DNA of 64,000 nt from Hyalangium versicolor (GCF_020103695.1 NZ_JAHXBF010000010.1:310001-374000), one strand, 5' to 3'; counted from the stretch's first letter, positions 16,211 through 25,395 are shown. Notes: generated from the sequence alone by a model not told the origin. Made by a program: numbers and translations.

Positions 16211-17701
16211 TCAGAGGCCCGCCGGCAGCTTCGTCCACACCGCCTTGTACTGGAGGTATCCCTCCAGCGCGTGGTGAGACAGGTCCCGGCCCCAGCCGGA
16301 TTCCTTGTAGCCACCGAACGGCGCCGCGTCGTCGAACTCGTTGAAGCAGTTGATCCACACCACGCCACTCTTCACCTTGCGCGCCATGGCGTGCGCCTTC
16401 GCCACGTCGCGCGTCCAGATCGCCGCCGCCAGGCCGTAGTTGGTGCCGTTGGCGATCTCCAACGCATGCGCCTCATCCCGGAACCGGATGCAGCTGAGCA
16501 CCGGCCCGAAGATCTCCTCCTGGGCGATCTTCATCTCCGGCTGCACATCTCCGAAGATGGTGGGCTTCACGAAGTTGCCCTTCGCCTTGGAGCCCTGCGT
16601 GTCCCGCTCACCACCGGCCAGCAGCTTCGCGCCCTGCTTCTTGCCGCTCTCGATGTAGCTGAGGATCGTCTCCAGTTGCTTCGGGCTGATCTGCGAGCCC
16701 ATCTCCGTTTCGGGGTCCAGCGGATCGCCCACGCGCATCTTCTGAGCGCGCTCGGCGAGCCGGCCGACGAAAGTGTCATAGGCCTTCTCGTGGACGAGCA
16801 CGCGGCTGCCCGCGTTGCAGATCTCTCCCTTGTTGCCGAAGATGCCCCAGAAGCACGCCTCCACGGCCGTGTCGAAGTCCGCATCCGCGAGGACGATCTG
16901 CGGGCTCTTGCCGCCCAGTTCCAGCGTCAGCTTCTTCAGGTTGCTGCCCGCCGAGGCCTGCAACAGCCGACGCGCGGTGCGCCCCGATCCCGTGAAGGAG
17001 ATCTTGTCCACGTCCGGGTGCCGCGCGAGCGCCTCGCCCGTTGGATCGCCGTAGCCCGTCACCACGTTGAGGACGCCCGGCGGGAAGCCCGCCTCCAGCG
17101 CGAGCGCGCCCAGCTTGAGCGCGGTGAGCGGCGTGAGCTCCGAGGGCTTCACCACCACCGTGCATCCCGCCGCCAGCGCCGGGCCCAGCTTCCAGCACAG
17201 CAGGCACGTCGGGTAGTTCCACGGAACGATGGCTCCCACCACGCCCACCGGCTCCTTGAGGCAGTAGGTGAGGAAGGGCCCGTCCACCGGCAGCACCTCG
17301 CCGGTGATCTTGTTCGCCCAGTCCGAGAAGTAGGCCAGCGTGGCGGCGCCCGGCGACACGTCTCCGCGGATGGCCTCGCGGAACGTCTTGCCGTTGTTCA
17401 TGGACTCGACGAGCGCGAACTCCTCGCGCCGCTGCCACAGCAGCTCCGACAGCTTGCGGATGAGCTTGCCGCGCTCACTGGGGTTCATCCTGCTCCAGGG
17501 ACCGGACTCGAAGGCACGGCGCGCGGCCTTCACCGCCTTGTCCACATCCGCGCCCGAGGCAGATGGCACGTCACAGATCTTCTGACCTGTGGCAGGGTTC
17601 ATCACTGGAAGGCTGCCCCCTTCCACGGGGTCCACAGGTTGCCCATCGATGAGCAGCTTGAGGGCCGGAAGTTGTGGAGCGAGCGAGCGAGCGTCGGTCA
17701 T
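16211..17701 (-). CDS. NAD(P)-dependent aldehyde dehydrogenase (PuuC-like)
   Basis: 496 residues from the ATG at 17701, chosen because AAGGA lies 6 bases upstream; a longer in-frame start at 17719 lacks such a site. Catalytic residues are Glu261 (LTLELGGKSPQ) and Cys295 (GEICNAGSR). The cofactor site VVVKPSELTPLTA and the Asn in PWNYPT are also present. It oxidises aldehydes to acids. First gene of the aldehyde dehydrogenase / ligase / alcohol dehydrogenase operon, so the likely substrate is a gamma-glutamylaminoaldehyde. Betaine aldehyde or aminobutyraldehyde dehydrogenase activity cannot be excluded. Confidence 0.92.
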   Translation of the reverse strand: MTDARSLAPQLPALKLLIDGQPVDPVEGGSLPVMNPATGQKICDVPSASGADVDKAVKAARRAFESGPWSRMNPSERGKLIRKLSELLWQRREEFALVESMNNGKTFREAIRGDVSPGAATLAYFSDWANKITGEVLPVDGPFLTYCLKEPVGVVGAIVPWNYPTCLLCWKLGPALAAGCTVVVKPSELTPLTALKLGALALEAGFPPGVLNVVTGYGDPTGEALARHPDVDKISFTGSGRTARRLLQASAGSNLKKLTLELGGKSPQIVLADADFDTAVEACFWGIFGNKGEICNAGSRVLVHEKAYDTFVGRLAERAQKMRVGDPLDPETEMGSQISPKQLETILSYIESGKKQGAKLLAGGERDTQGSKAKGNFVKPTIFGDVQPEMKIAQEEIFGPVLSCIRFRDEAHALEIANGTNYGLAAAIWTRDVAKAHAMARKVKSGVVWINCFNEFDDAAPFGGYKESGWGRDLSHHALEGYLQYKAVWTKLPAGL

Positions 17702-17784
17702 GGAGATTCCTTGGATCACCTGGAGCGGCAGAGAACGGTAGGGATGGCCCAGAGGGGCGGCAACCCGGCGCGGAGAGAGGTTGG

Positions 17785-18522
17785 ATGAAGAACGTTCTGT
17801 TGCTGAAAGCAGGAGATGCCGCGGCCTCGGTGCGCCTCTTGGTAGGCGACTACGACAAGTGGTTCCTTCAGGCGCTTGGACTGTCCGGTTATCGATTCGA
17901 CGTCATCGCCGCGCACCAGGGCGCGAAGCTGCCCGCGGATGCCACGGGCTATGACGCGGTGATGATGACGGGCTCACCGCTCTCGGTGACGCAGTTGGAG
18001 CCGTGGATGGTGCGTGCGGCGGCGCTCATGGTGGATGCGGCGGAGCGGAGCATCCCGGTGCTCGGCGTGTGCTTCGGCCACCAGCTCCTGGCGCACGCGT
18101 ATGGTGGCCACGTGGTGCGCAACCCGCTGGGCCGGGAGATCGGCACCATCCAGGTGGACCTCACGCCCGAGGGCCAGGCGGATCCGCTCTTCCGGGGGAT
18201 GCCTCCGCGCGTCGCAGTGCAGGCCACCCACGAGGACATCGTCCCCGAGACTCCCAGTGGCACGGTGTTGCTCGCGGGCAATGCGAACACCGTTGTCCAG
18301 GCGCTCGCCTTCCGGCCGTGCTCGCGCGGCGTGCAGTTCCACCCGGAGGTACAGCCGGAGGCCATGCGGGCGCTCATCCAGGCCCGAGCGGAGCGGCTCG
18401 AGGAGGAGGCCACCGCGCGCGGCATGCCTCCCGGGGAGCGGGTGCTCCAACTGCTCGCGGGCATCACTCCGACGCCCTATGGGCGGCAGGTCCTGGTCAA
18501 CTTCCTCGAGCACTTCACCTGA
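17785..18522 (+). CDS. Type 1 glutamine amidotransferase (gamma-glutamyl hydrolase candidate)
   Basis: 245 residues from the ATG at 17785 with GAGAGAGG just upstream. Triad residues Cys96 (LGVCFGHQLLAH), His186 and Glu188 (VQFHPEVQPE) are intact, and TGSPLSV forms the oxyanion loop. It resembles the stand-alone GuaA-like GATases used as gamma-glutamyl hydrolases. Divergent from the aldehyde dehydrogenase operon with 83 bases between starts, it is well placed to remove the glutamyl group at the end of that pathway. Direct proof would need the substrate; amidotransferase chemistry is firm. Confidence 0.86.
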   Translation: MKNVLLLKAGDAAASVRLLVGDYDKWFLQALGLSGYRFDVIAAHQGAKLPADATGYDAVMMTGSPLSVTQLEPWMVRAAALMVDAAERSIPVLGVCFGHQLLAHAYGGHVVRNPLGREIGTIQVDLTPEGQADPLFRGMPPRVAVQATHEDIVPETPSGTVLLAGNANTVVQALAFRPCSRGVQFHPEVQPEAMRALIQARAERLEEEATARGMPPGERVLQLLAGITPTPYGRQVLVNFLEHFT

Positions 18523-18535
18523 CGACGAGGCCCCC

Positions 18536-18988
18536 GTGTCCCGAGCCCTGTTCCTCGCTCCCCTCTTCCTGCTGCTCTCCTGCTCCGACCGCGACTACTG
18601 CGCCGAGGCCCCGCTCTGCGAGAAGGACCAGGCCATCAACTGCGAGCGCTCGTGCTCGGTGGGTCCCTGCTCCACCGGCGCGAACATCGTCGAGTGCGGC
18701 CCCACCGCCAGCTGTGAGTTCGTCATCGGAGATACCACCTCGCCCCGCTTCTTCCGCTCCCGCGCGCTGTGCATCGAGGAGGGCTCCGCGTCCTGCGATC
18801 CGGACACCTCGGGCCCTCCGGTGTGCGACGGGCAGGGGTTGTTGATGGGCTGCAGCGGCTACAAGCGCATCATCCGCGCCTCGTGCTCGCAGGCGGCCCT
18901 CTACTTCACCAGTTCCGACTGCTGCCGGTCAGGCACCCCGAGCGATGGCGGCGTACCGGATGGCGGCTCCCCGGACGCGGGCCCGTGA
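18536..18988 (+). CDS. Cys-rich lipoprotein with DGG tail, unknown function
   Basis: 150 residues from a GTG at 18536, with GAGG 5 bases upstream and 13 bases after the amidotransferase stop. The signal APLFLLLSCSD has a lipobox (LLSC). The mature protein holds about 16 cysteines in short spacings (for example CERSCSVGPC and SDCC) and ends in a DGG/PDG-rich tail, a pattern common in myxobacterial surface lipoproteins. No domain is recognised. It may be co-transcribed with the amidotransferase by proximity only. Confidence 0.65.
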   Translation: MSRALFLAPLFLLLSCSDRDYCAEAPLCEKDQAINCERSCSVGPCSTGANIVECGPTASCEFVIGDTTSPRFFRSRALCIEEGSASCDPDTSGPPVCDGQGLLMGCSGYKRIIRASCSQAALYFTSSDCCRSGTPSDGGVPDGGSPDAGP

Positions 18989-19003
18989 GCTAGGGTGACA
19001 CGC

Positions 19004-19474
19004 ATGCCCTCGCGCTGGGATCATCTCTTCGAGGCGAAGCCCGTCCCCGTCCTGGACCATCTCCTGGAGGAGGTGGCGAAGCTGCTGGCCAAGGATCTGT
19101 CGAAGTGGCCTCCTCCTGTGCAGGAGCTCGATCTGGACGTGGGCGGCACATTCGCGCCGCTCTTCCTGGAGGCCACGCCCCGTCCCTCGCAGGCCGTTTA
19201 TGAAGAGGCGCTGAGGCTGTCCCGCTGGGAGCTGGAGCGCGAGTTCGAGGCCTACGACGACTACATGCGCAACAAGCGCTACCTCGAACGGGGGCTGGCG
19301 CCCACGGACCGGCTGGCGCTGCTCTTCCTCAACCGCTGGCTCGTGGAGCAGATGCTGGGGCTCGGCGAGGCCACCGAGGGCCGCGTGAAGCGCCCGATGA
19401 TGCGCCAGGTCCTCGACAAGGTGGAGGCACGCCTGCGCCTCGTCCAGCCGCCCCCCTCGGGCCTCATCCTCTGA
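19004..19474 (+). CDS. Conserved-looking hypothetical protein, soluble
   Basis: 156 residues from the ATG at 19004; GTG at 18995 is possible but the AGGG spacing favours the ATG. The protein is helical and charged, rich in Leu, Glu and Arg, with no signal peptide and no membrane segment. Segments such as RWDHLFEAKPVPVLDHLLEE and LALLFLNRWLVEQML look like helices of an all-alpha fold. I do not recognise the family. Start lies 15 bases after the lipoprotein stop. Codon use matches neighbours, so it is likely a real gene. Confidence 0.65.
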   Translation: MPSRWDHLFEAKPVPVLDHLLEEVAKLLAKDLSKWPPPVQELDLDVGGTFAPLFLEATPRPSQAVYEEALRLSRWELEREFEAYDDYMRNKRYLERGLAPTDRLALLFLNRWLVEQMLGLGEATEGRVKRPMMRQVLDKVEARLRLVQPPPSGLIL

Positions 19475-19601
19475 GAAGCCCCGGAGAGCCCCCCCGACGC
19501 CTGCTCCGTATGGGTCCCAACCATCGGGTTCTCCCCAGGGGAGAGCCCCCTCCTCGGGGAGCCTTGTGGGCAGGGCGAGACCTCTGCCATAAGCCGCGCC
19601 C

Positions 19602-20831
19602 ATGCTGCAGCCCCCTGAAGCCTCCGTCCTCTCCGAGCGCCGGAAGCGGCTCATCATCCTCGCCTGCCTGTGGGGAGCCATCGCGCTGGTGCTCGTCACC
19701 TTCCGCTCGGTGGTGATGCCCTTCGCGGGCGCGGCCCTCATCGCCTACCTCGTCCAGCCGTTCGTGGCGCGCATCACGCGGCTGCGAGTCGCGGGCCGCC
19801 AGGTGCCTCGGTGGGTGGCCATCCTGCTCATCTACGCCGTCTTCTTCGTGGGCATGTACCTGTTCTTCATCGCGCTGGTGCCGCAGCTCTACCGCGAGCT
19901 GGCGCGCATCAGCCGGGACGCGATCACCTTCGCCAACTCGCTCACTCCAGAGTACCTGCAGACGCTGGCCCACCGGGCCGAGGAGTGGCTGGGCGGCTAC
20001 GGGATCCCCATCGCGCTCTCCAACCGGGGCGTTGAGGGAGCGGACGACGTGCCGAGCCCCTCGCTCAGCTTCGCGGTGGATCTGGCGCAGCTGCTCAAGG
20101 ACATGGTGGCCCGGGCGTCCGGGCTGGCGCGCGAGAACCTGGGCAATATCGTCGGCATCTCGCGCAGCATCATCGGCGGGGTGCTGGCCGGCGTCTTCAG
20201 CCTCTTCTTCATCCTCATGGTGGCGGCGTTCTTCTCCATCGACGCGCAGGCCATCCGGCACTACTTCGGCACCCTCATTCCTCCCGAGTACGCCAGTGAC
20301 GCGCGCGTGCTGCTGGAGCGCATCGACCGCTCGCTGTCCGGCGTGGTGCGCGGGCAGGTGACGATCTGCGTGGTGAACGGCACGCTCACGGCCATCGGGC
20401 TGCTGATCTTCGGGGTGAAGTTCGCCTTCCTGCTGGCCACCATCGCCACGTTCTTCAGCCTCATCCCCATCTTCGGGACGATCATCAGCTCGGTGCCCAT
20501 CGTGCTGATCGCGATGGCGGACGGGTTCAACAAGGGGCTGATCATCCTGGCGTGGATCTGCGGCATCCACGCGCTGGAGGCCTACTTCCTCAACCCGAAG
20601 ATCATGGGCCAGGCGGCGCGCATCCACCCGGTCATCGTGGCCTTCAGCCTCATCGCCGGGGAGCGCCTCTACGGGCTGGTGGGCGCGCTGTTCGCGGTGC
20701 CCATCGCCGCCATCTTCGTGGCGTGCTTCGACTTCGCGCGGACCAAGGCACAGCCCGCGCTGGCCGAACCGGCCGTTCCCGAGGAGAACCCCGCGCCCGC
20801 CGTCCAGCCCGCCCCGCCGCCAGCGCCCTGA
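19602..20831 (+). CDS. AI-2E family transporter (PerM/TqsA-like membrane protein)
   Basis: 409 residues with about eight membrane segments. Two occur near the N-terminus (LIILACLWGAIALVLVTF; FAGAALIAYLVQPF), then AILLIYAVFFVGMYLFFI. A long amphipathic middle region follows, and a C-terminal cluster that includes ATIATFFSLIPIFGTIISS, a conserved signature of the family (FF.liPifG). Members export signalling molecules such as AI-2 or act as Na/H antiporters; the substrate cannot be read here. A Pro/Ala tail of 30 residues is low complexity. Monocistronic by position: 127 bases after the preceding gene and convergent with a small lipoprotein gene. Confidence 0.87.
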   Translation: MLQPPEASVLSERRKRLIILACLWGAIALVLVTFRSVVMPFAGAALIAYLVQPFVARITRLRVAGRQVPRWVAILLIYAVFFVGMYLFFIALVPQLYRELARISRDAITFANSLTPEYLQTLAHRAEEWLGGYGIPIALSNRGVEGADDVPSPSLSFAVDLAQLLKDMVARASGLARENLGNIVGISRSIIGGVLAGVFSLFFILMVAAFFSIDAQAIRHYFGTLIPPEYASDARVLLERIDRSLSGVVRGQVTICVVNGTLTAIGLLIFGVKFAFLLATIATFFSLIPIFGTIISSVPIVLIAMADGFNKGLIILAWICGIHALEAYFLNPKIMGQAARIHPVIVAFSLIAGERLYGLVGALFAVPIAAIFVACFDFARTKAQPALAEPAVPEENPAPAVQPAPPPAP

Positions 20832-20845
20832 GGCGTCTCAGGGCC

Positions 20846-21154
20846 TCACTGGCAGGCCGCTTCGCAGCGCGAGTCCCGGCAATAGGGGACACAGCGTCCG
20901 CAGTCGATGCTGTTGGCCTGACACGTCCCATCGCACCGGACGTTGGAACAGTCCGGCGCCTCCGACACATGCGTGGGGTGGGTGCCCTCGCCGCAGCATC
21001 CGTTGGGGGCGCAGTCGCTGTCCCGGTAGCAGGTCTTGTCCGACAGCCCGACGGGGATGTCGATCGGGTCGATGGGCTCACACCCCGTCCCCAGCAGGCC
21101 GAGTGACACTCCCAACACGAGGGCAGCCAATCGTCCGAGGCGGGGGCGGGGCAT
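20846..21154 (-). CDS. Small Cys-rich lipoprotein
   Basis: 102 residues. A signal with an Arg-rich start and a hydrophobic core ends in GLLGTGCEPID, a probable lipobox. The mature part of about 77 residues has 14 cysteines in pairs (DSDCAPNGCCGEG, CDGTC, CGRC, CRDSRCEAAC), suggesting a disulphide-knotted surface domain. No family recognised. It lies 10 bases after the rho stop on the same strand, so it may be transcribed with rho. Confidence 0.68.
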   Translation of the reverse strand: MPRPRLGRLAALVLGVSLGLLGTGCEPIDPIDIPVGLSDKTCYRDSDCAPNGCCGEGTHPTHVSEAPDCSNVRCDGTCQANSIDCGRCVPYCRDSRCEAACQ

Positions 21155-21164
21155 GAGGCTCCTC

Positions 21165-22778
21165 CTAGCGGTTCATCGAGCCCAGGAAGTCGATGTTCGA
21201 CGGCGTGGGGCGCATGTGCTTGAGCACGAACTCCATCGCGTCGATCGGCGTGAACGGGTGGAGCACCTGCCGCAGGGCGGTGATGCGGATGAGGTCCGCC
21301 TGGCTCAGCAGCAGCTCCTCCTTGCGCGTGCCGGACTTGTTGATGTCGAGGCACGGGAAGATGCGCTTCTCGAAGAGCTTGCGGTCCAGGACGATTTCCG
21401 AGTTACCGGTGCCCTTGAACTCCTCGAAGATGACCTCGTCCATGCGGCTGCCGGTGTCGATGAGCGCCGTGCCGATGATGGTGAGGCTGCCGCCCTCCTC
21501 GATGTTGCGCGCGGCGCCGAAGAAGCGCTTGGGCTTGTGGAGCGCGTTGGCGTCCACACCGCCGGAGAGGATCTTCCCGGAGGCCGGCACCACCGTGTTG
21601 TAGGCGCGCGCCAGACGGGTGATGGAGTCCAGCAGGATGCACACGTCGTACTTCTGCTCGACCAGGCGCTTGGCCTTGTCGATGACCATCTCGGCCACCT
21701 GCACGTGGCGCGTGGCGGGCTCGTCGAAGGTGGAGGAGACCACCTCGCCGCGCACGCTGCGCTCCATGTCCGTGACTTCCTCCGGGCGCTCGTCCACGAG
21801 CAGGACCATGAGGTAGACGTCCGGGTGGTTGCGCGCGATGGCGTGCGCGATGTTCTGCAGGAGCACCGTCTTACCGGCCTTCGGCGGCGCGACGATGAGG
21901 CAGCGCTGGCCCAGGCCGATGGGGCAGAACAGATCGATGATGCGGGTCGTCATCTCCGACCCCTCGTGCTCCAGCTTCAGCTTGCGCGTGGGGTAGAGCG
22001 GCGTGAGGTTGTCGAAGAGGATGCGCTCGCGGGCCGCCTCGGACATGGGGTCCGCGAAGTTGACCCTGTCCACCTTCTGGAGGGCGAAGAAGCGCTCGCC
22101 CTCGCGCGGCTGGCGGATGGGGCCCGTCACCGTGTCGCCGGGCCGCAGGTTGAAGCGGCGCACCTGCGACGGGGACACGTAGATGTCGTCCGGGCTGGGC
22201 TGGTAGTCGCTGTCGGAGCTGCGCAGGAAGCCGAAGCCGTCGCTGAGCAGCTCGAGCACGCCCTCGGCGTGGACCTCGAAACGCTTGTCGGCGATGCCCG
22301 AGAGCAGCGCGAAGATCAGGTCCTGCTTCTTCAGTCCCTGGTAGCCCTCGATGCTGAAGTCGTGGGCCATCTTCGCCAGCTCGGTGATCTTCATCCGCTT
22401 CAGGTCATTGAGCTTGATGACCTGCATCGGAGCGCCATCGCGTGTCACCTCCGTGACAGCGGGCATCTCGGAGGGCTCGGCGGCGGGGGCGGCCGGCTCG
22501 GCGGCGGCGACGGCGCGGGCTTCCTGGAATTCCTCGTCGCGCACTGGGCGCGGCATGGGGGTCAGCACGGGGCGGGGGGCCTCGGCGGCCTCCTCGGCGG
22601 CCTCGGGCTCGGGAGCCTCCTCCTCTTCGGTGCGGCGGGAGGCGGTGCGGCGGCGCGTGGGGCGCTCGGGTTCTTCACGCTCGCTGGCCTTGGCTGTCTT
22701 GCGGCCACGCTTGGGGCGCTCCTCTTCGGCAGGGAGGGCGTGATCAACCTTTTCTTTGGTGGAACGGGCTTTGCGCAT
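21165..22778 (-). CDS. rho: Transcription termination factor Rho
   Basis: 537 residues from the ATG at 22778. A charged Arg/Glu/Pro/Ala-rich N-terminal extension of about 105 residues precedes the Rho N domain ([19 protein letters not shown]) and the cold-shock-like RNA-binding domain ([20 protein letters not shown]). The ATPase core has Walker [13 protein letters not shown], Walker [19 protein letters not shown]-loop [20 protein letters not shown] and R-loop [10 protein letters not shown]. The ring ATPase ends transcription on C-rich RNA. The N-terminal extension, common in high-GC bacteria, may add RNA binding. The leader upstream is highly structured. Confidence 0.96.
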   Translation of the reverse strand: MRKARSTKEKVDHALPAEEERPKRGRKTAKASEREEPERPTRRRTASRRTEEEEAPEPEAAEEAAEAPRPVLTPMPRPVRDEEFQEARAVAAAEPAAPAAEPSEMPAVTEVTRDGAPMQVIKLNDLKRMKITELAKMAHDFSIEGYQGLKKQDLIFALLSGIADKRFEVHAEGVLELLSDGFGFLRSSDSDYQPSPDDIYVSPSQVRRFNLRPGDTVTGPIRQPREGERFFALQKVDRVNFADPMSEAARERILFDNLTPLYPTRKLKLEHEGSEMTTRIIDLFCPIGLGQRCLIVAPPKAGKTVLLQNIAHAIARNHPDVYLMVLLVDERPEEVTDMERSVRGEVVSSTFDEPATRHVQVAEMVIDKAKRLVEQKYDVCILLDSITRLARAYNTVVPASGKILSGGVDANALHKPKRFFGAARNIEEGGSLTIIGTALIDTGSRMDEVIFEEFKGTGNSEIVLDRKLFEKRIFPCLDINKSGTRKEELLLSQADLIRITALRQVLHPFTPIDAMEFVLKHMRPTPSNIDFLGSMNR

Positions 22779-22955
22779 GATGGGGGAAGCGGTGCTGAGG
22801 GGCGCCCGAGGTTTCGAGCGCGGGGCTGTTGGCGGAAGTTTTCGCGGGGTGCGAGAAGGCACCGTCCTGGCGACACTGAGCGACTCGCCCGAAGCCCGCG
22901 GAGGACCGAAGGAGAGTCGAAGGGTGTTGGGAAGAAAGGGCACCAGGGGAACCCT

Positions 22956-23012
22956 GACGCCTTGAAACCGCTGGGCAGGTTATTGACGCCCCCTGGGGCT
23001 GTCAAGGCGTCG
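22956..23012 (-). promoter_or_regulatory. Nested inverted repeat in the rho leader
   Basis: GACGCCTTGA (22956-22965) and TCAAGGCGTC (23003-23012) form a perfect 10-bp stem. Inside lies a second imperfect dyad, TTGACGCCCCCTGGGGCTGTCAA (22984-23006), which competes for the TCAA bases of the outer stem. Alternative pairings just upstream of rho suggest attenuation or an operator. Rho is known to control its own synthesis by leader termination in E. coli; its use here is inference. Confidence 0.5.
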
Positions 23013-23021
23013 TTACCTCGC

Positions 23022-23050
23022 CTGCTCCCGGACGTCCTTTAGGGAGCAGG
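23022..23050. promoter_or_regulatory. 9-bp perfect hairpin upstream of rho
   Basis: CCTGCTCCC and GGGAGCAGG flank an 11-base loop (23031-23041). It sits 9 bases from the nested repeat and 163 bases before the divergent gene start. It could be part of the rho leader or a terminator-like element; no U-tract is present on either strand. Confidence 0.45.
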
Positions 23051-23212
23051 TGGTTCCCGGGGTTGGAACCGGTGGTGGGCGGTATTCCTTCCCGAAGCGA
23101 ATCGGTGCAGGGCCAACAATTCCAGGGCCACCGGGCAGGGCGGACCTGTCCTGGAGTCCATCTCCTCCTTTGACTCCCTCTGGATGCACCCTCGTCAGTC
23201 TACGGACCAGGT

Positions 23213-25327
23213 ATGCTGAGAGAGGTGCAACCCCCCACGTCGGCAGCCGTCTCCGCGCAGGCCCTGCTCAACGAGCTCAGAACGCGCTGGCAGCTTTGGC
23301 GCTTCAAACGAACCTTCTGGAAGTTCTTCGCACGGTGGCAACTGCTGGGCATCTTCCTGGTGCTGCTCACCGGTCTCCTCGTCTTGTCCTACCGAGGCTA
23401 CCCGTGGGGCATCTTCCTGGTGCTTCCCGCCGTGAGCTATCTGGCCCGGTGTTTCGAGGAGACGTGGGAGGAAGCCCGCGAGCCGCACGCCGAGAAGCTG
23501 CTGACTCGCGCTCGAGCAGCGCAACGAGCGGGCAAGCTGAACCGGGCACTCCAACTCGCGCGGACAGCTTGGGCCGTGACGAGGACTGCCGAGTGCCACG
23601 ACCAGGCCCTGGAGCAACAAGCCCGGAGCCTTCTCCTTCAAGGGGACGGCACCGCGGCGCTACGGGAACTCTCGCGCACCTCCTCGTATCACACGCCTTC
23701 TCCCACGCTGCGAATCCAAGCCCACCTGCTGGCCGGAGAGTCCTCCATCGCCCTGGCGCTGGCACGGCGGATGTTCGCGCAAGCGCCAAGACCGGAGACG
23801 GCGCGCCTCATTGCCCAGGCGCTCGTCCAATTGCAGCGTCCCGAGGAAGCGCGGCACTTTTCAAGCCTGGCGGGCAGGAGCGAGGAAAGCCCCCCAACCA
23901 CCGCTCTCCGCCCCCATCCGGCAGCGCCCGCGTTCCGCCCGTGGGAAGTGCACCTGCCGTTGGGGTTCCAGGCATCCTGGATGATGGCGACGACCGTGGG
24001 GGCGCTGTTGATTAGCGCGGCAGGGGAATTCCCTGTGTCCTGGTGGGCACCCAAGCCCCAGGATCCGTATGAGTCTCCGGGCGCCTGGCTCTTCTTCATC
24101 CCGGGCATGGTGCAAGGCGGCTTGCTGGGGCTCGCGCAATGGTCGGTGCTCCGGCGGGTCTTTCCGGAGACTGGCCGCTGGCCGTGGCTCACCGCTCTGG
24201 GGTACGGGCTGGGGAGGATGACGGTCAAACTCCTGGCGGATGCTCGCGATCCGTTCCATCCCTCCTCCTCCCTGCTCACCGACGTCGCGTACCTAAGCCT
24301 TCTGGACTTAGTACCCATGTGCTTTCAAGCCCTCGTGCTGGGGCGATGGGTTCGGCGCTCGGCGACCTGGCTGCTGGCCATGATGGGAGCAGCACCCCTG
24401 GCGGAACTCCTCTTGCTCGGACTCCTCGGCTGGGCATGGCAGCCGGACTCGCCGCTCGCGTGGGCCCTTGCCGTGTTGGGGAACCGCGTGGGCGCGACCT
24501 TGCTCGGCGCGCTCATCCGGGGGCTGATCCTCGGAGGAGTGGGAGGCGCGCTGCTCCAGCGAGAACTGGCTCGGTTGCGGCAGCGCCATCCAGTCCCTCT
24601 GCTCCGCCCCCTCACCGCGAGTTTCCCTCATCTCTTCGCGCGCACCAGGCCACCCGTCTTCGAGAAGGAGGAGCTCCCCGAGAGACCCTTCTCAGTGGCG
24701 CCCATGAGCGGCAACCTGTTCTGCCCCGGGGCCGATGCCTTCTTCAACCTGTCGGAGGCGGAGTACATGCGGCTCTCCCTGGCCTTCTCCACCCATCCCT
24801 TCGTCATCGTCCCAGGGCAGGCGGAAACACCCTCGTGGCCCGGAGAGGATCCACCCCAGGTAGGCGTGCTGGCCGGTCTGTACGAAGCCCTGCAGGTGTG
24901 GCCAGGAGAGGACTACCGGATGACGGTGCGCATGCTGGCGCGCGTCCGTCTCCGGGAGTTCGTCCCGTCGGAACAAGGCACTCAGGCATGGGTTGAACTG
25001 ATCGAGGACCTCCCCTGCACGCAGGCCCAGGTGCAGCTCGATCGGCTGCGGTACCGGCTCAACGATTACATCCGGAGCACTCTGGACCTGGGGTTGGAAG
25101 AGGCCCTGGGCTTGAGGGATCCGGTCTTCCTGGCGGACCTGATCGCCTCGGGCCTGGAGCTGTCGCTGGAGGAGCGCCGGGCCTTGCTGGAGGATTTGAA
25201 CCCGGACTCACGCGTCACGCGGGTCTGCGAGTGGCTGGATCGGGCACTGCTGGAACCTCCGCGGCAGCCTGAAGGCATCAAGGCCCGTATCACGAAAGTG
25301 TTCTTCAACCGTGCCTGGGACGAGTGA
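23213..25327 (+). CDS. Polytopic membrane protein with TPR-like region and C-terminal Lon-N-like domain
   Basis: 704 residues. Two membrane helices (about 45-82: LLGIFLVLLTGLLVLSY, WGIFLVLPAVSYLA) are followed by a soluble helical repeat region (95-240; AQRAGKLNRALQLARTAWAV, GDGTAALREL). A bundle of about six membrane helices (255-455) comes next. Residues 491-690 resemble the substrate-recognition N domain of Lon proteases: GVLAGLYEAL, MTVRMLARVRLREF, and DPVFLADLIASGLELSLEER followed by DLNPDSRV. No AAA or protease domain follows, so the domain stands alone. Function unknown; a membrane-anchored substrate receptor is one idea. ATG start has AGAGGTG nearby but weak spacing. I have not seen this architecture named. 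Confidence 0.75.
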   Translation: MLREVQPPTSAAVSAQALLNELRTRWQLWRFKRTFWKFFARWQLLGIFLVLLTGLLVLSYRGYPWGIFLVLPAVSYLARCFEETWEEAREPHAEKLLTRARAAQRAGKLNRALQLARTAWAVTRTAECHDQALEQQARSLLLQGDGTAALRELSRTSSYHTPSPTLRIQAHLLAGESSIALALARRMFAQAPRPETARLIAQALVQLQRPEEARHFSSLAGRSEESPPTTALRPHPAAPAFRPWEVHLPLGFQASWMMATTVGALLISAAGEFPVSWWAPKPQDPYESPGAWLFFIPGMVQGGLLGLAQWSVLRRVFPETGRWPWLTALGYGLGRMTVKLLADARDPFHPSSSLLTDVAYLSLLDLVPMCFQALVLGRWVRRSATWLLAMMGAAPLAELLLLGLLGWAWQPDSPLAWALAVLGNRVGATLLGALIRGLILGGVGGALLQRELARLRQRHPVPLLRPLTASFPHLFARTRPPVFEKEELPERPFSVAPMSGNLFCPGADAFFNLSEAEYMRLSLAFSTHPFVIVPGQAETPSWPGEDPPQVGVLAGLYEALQVWPGEDYRMTVRMLARVRLREFVPSEQGTQAWVELIEDLPCTQAQVQLDRLRYRLNDYIRSTLDLGLEEALGLRDPVFLADLIASGLELSLEERRALLEDLNPDSRVTRVCEWLDRALLEPPRQPEGIKARITKVFFNRAWDE

Positions 25328-25395
25328 GCGGGTTGAGCATGGAGCATGAGTTGTTGCTCACCGCAGACCCAGCACCTTGAACGAGGTTACTCCCA

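Larger units (their letters stand above)
22779..23212. other. 434-base divergent intergenic region: rho leader and promoters
   Basis: No gene is supported here. The region separates rho (minus) from the Lon-N-like membrane protein gene (plus). It holds two strong inverted-repeat structures at 22956-23012 and 23022-23050, listed separately. I could not identify promoter boxes with confidence. Confidence 0.6.

Noticed and set aside
19529-19560. CTCCCC/GGGGAG as a terminator before the AI-2E gene
   Set aside because: The loop is one base, so the hairpin cannot form as drawn.
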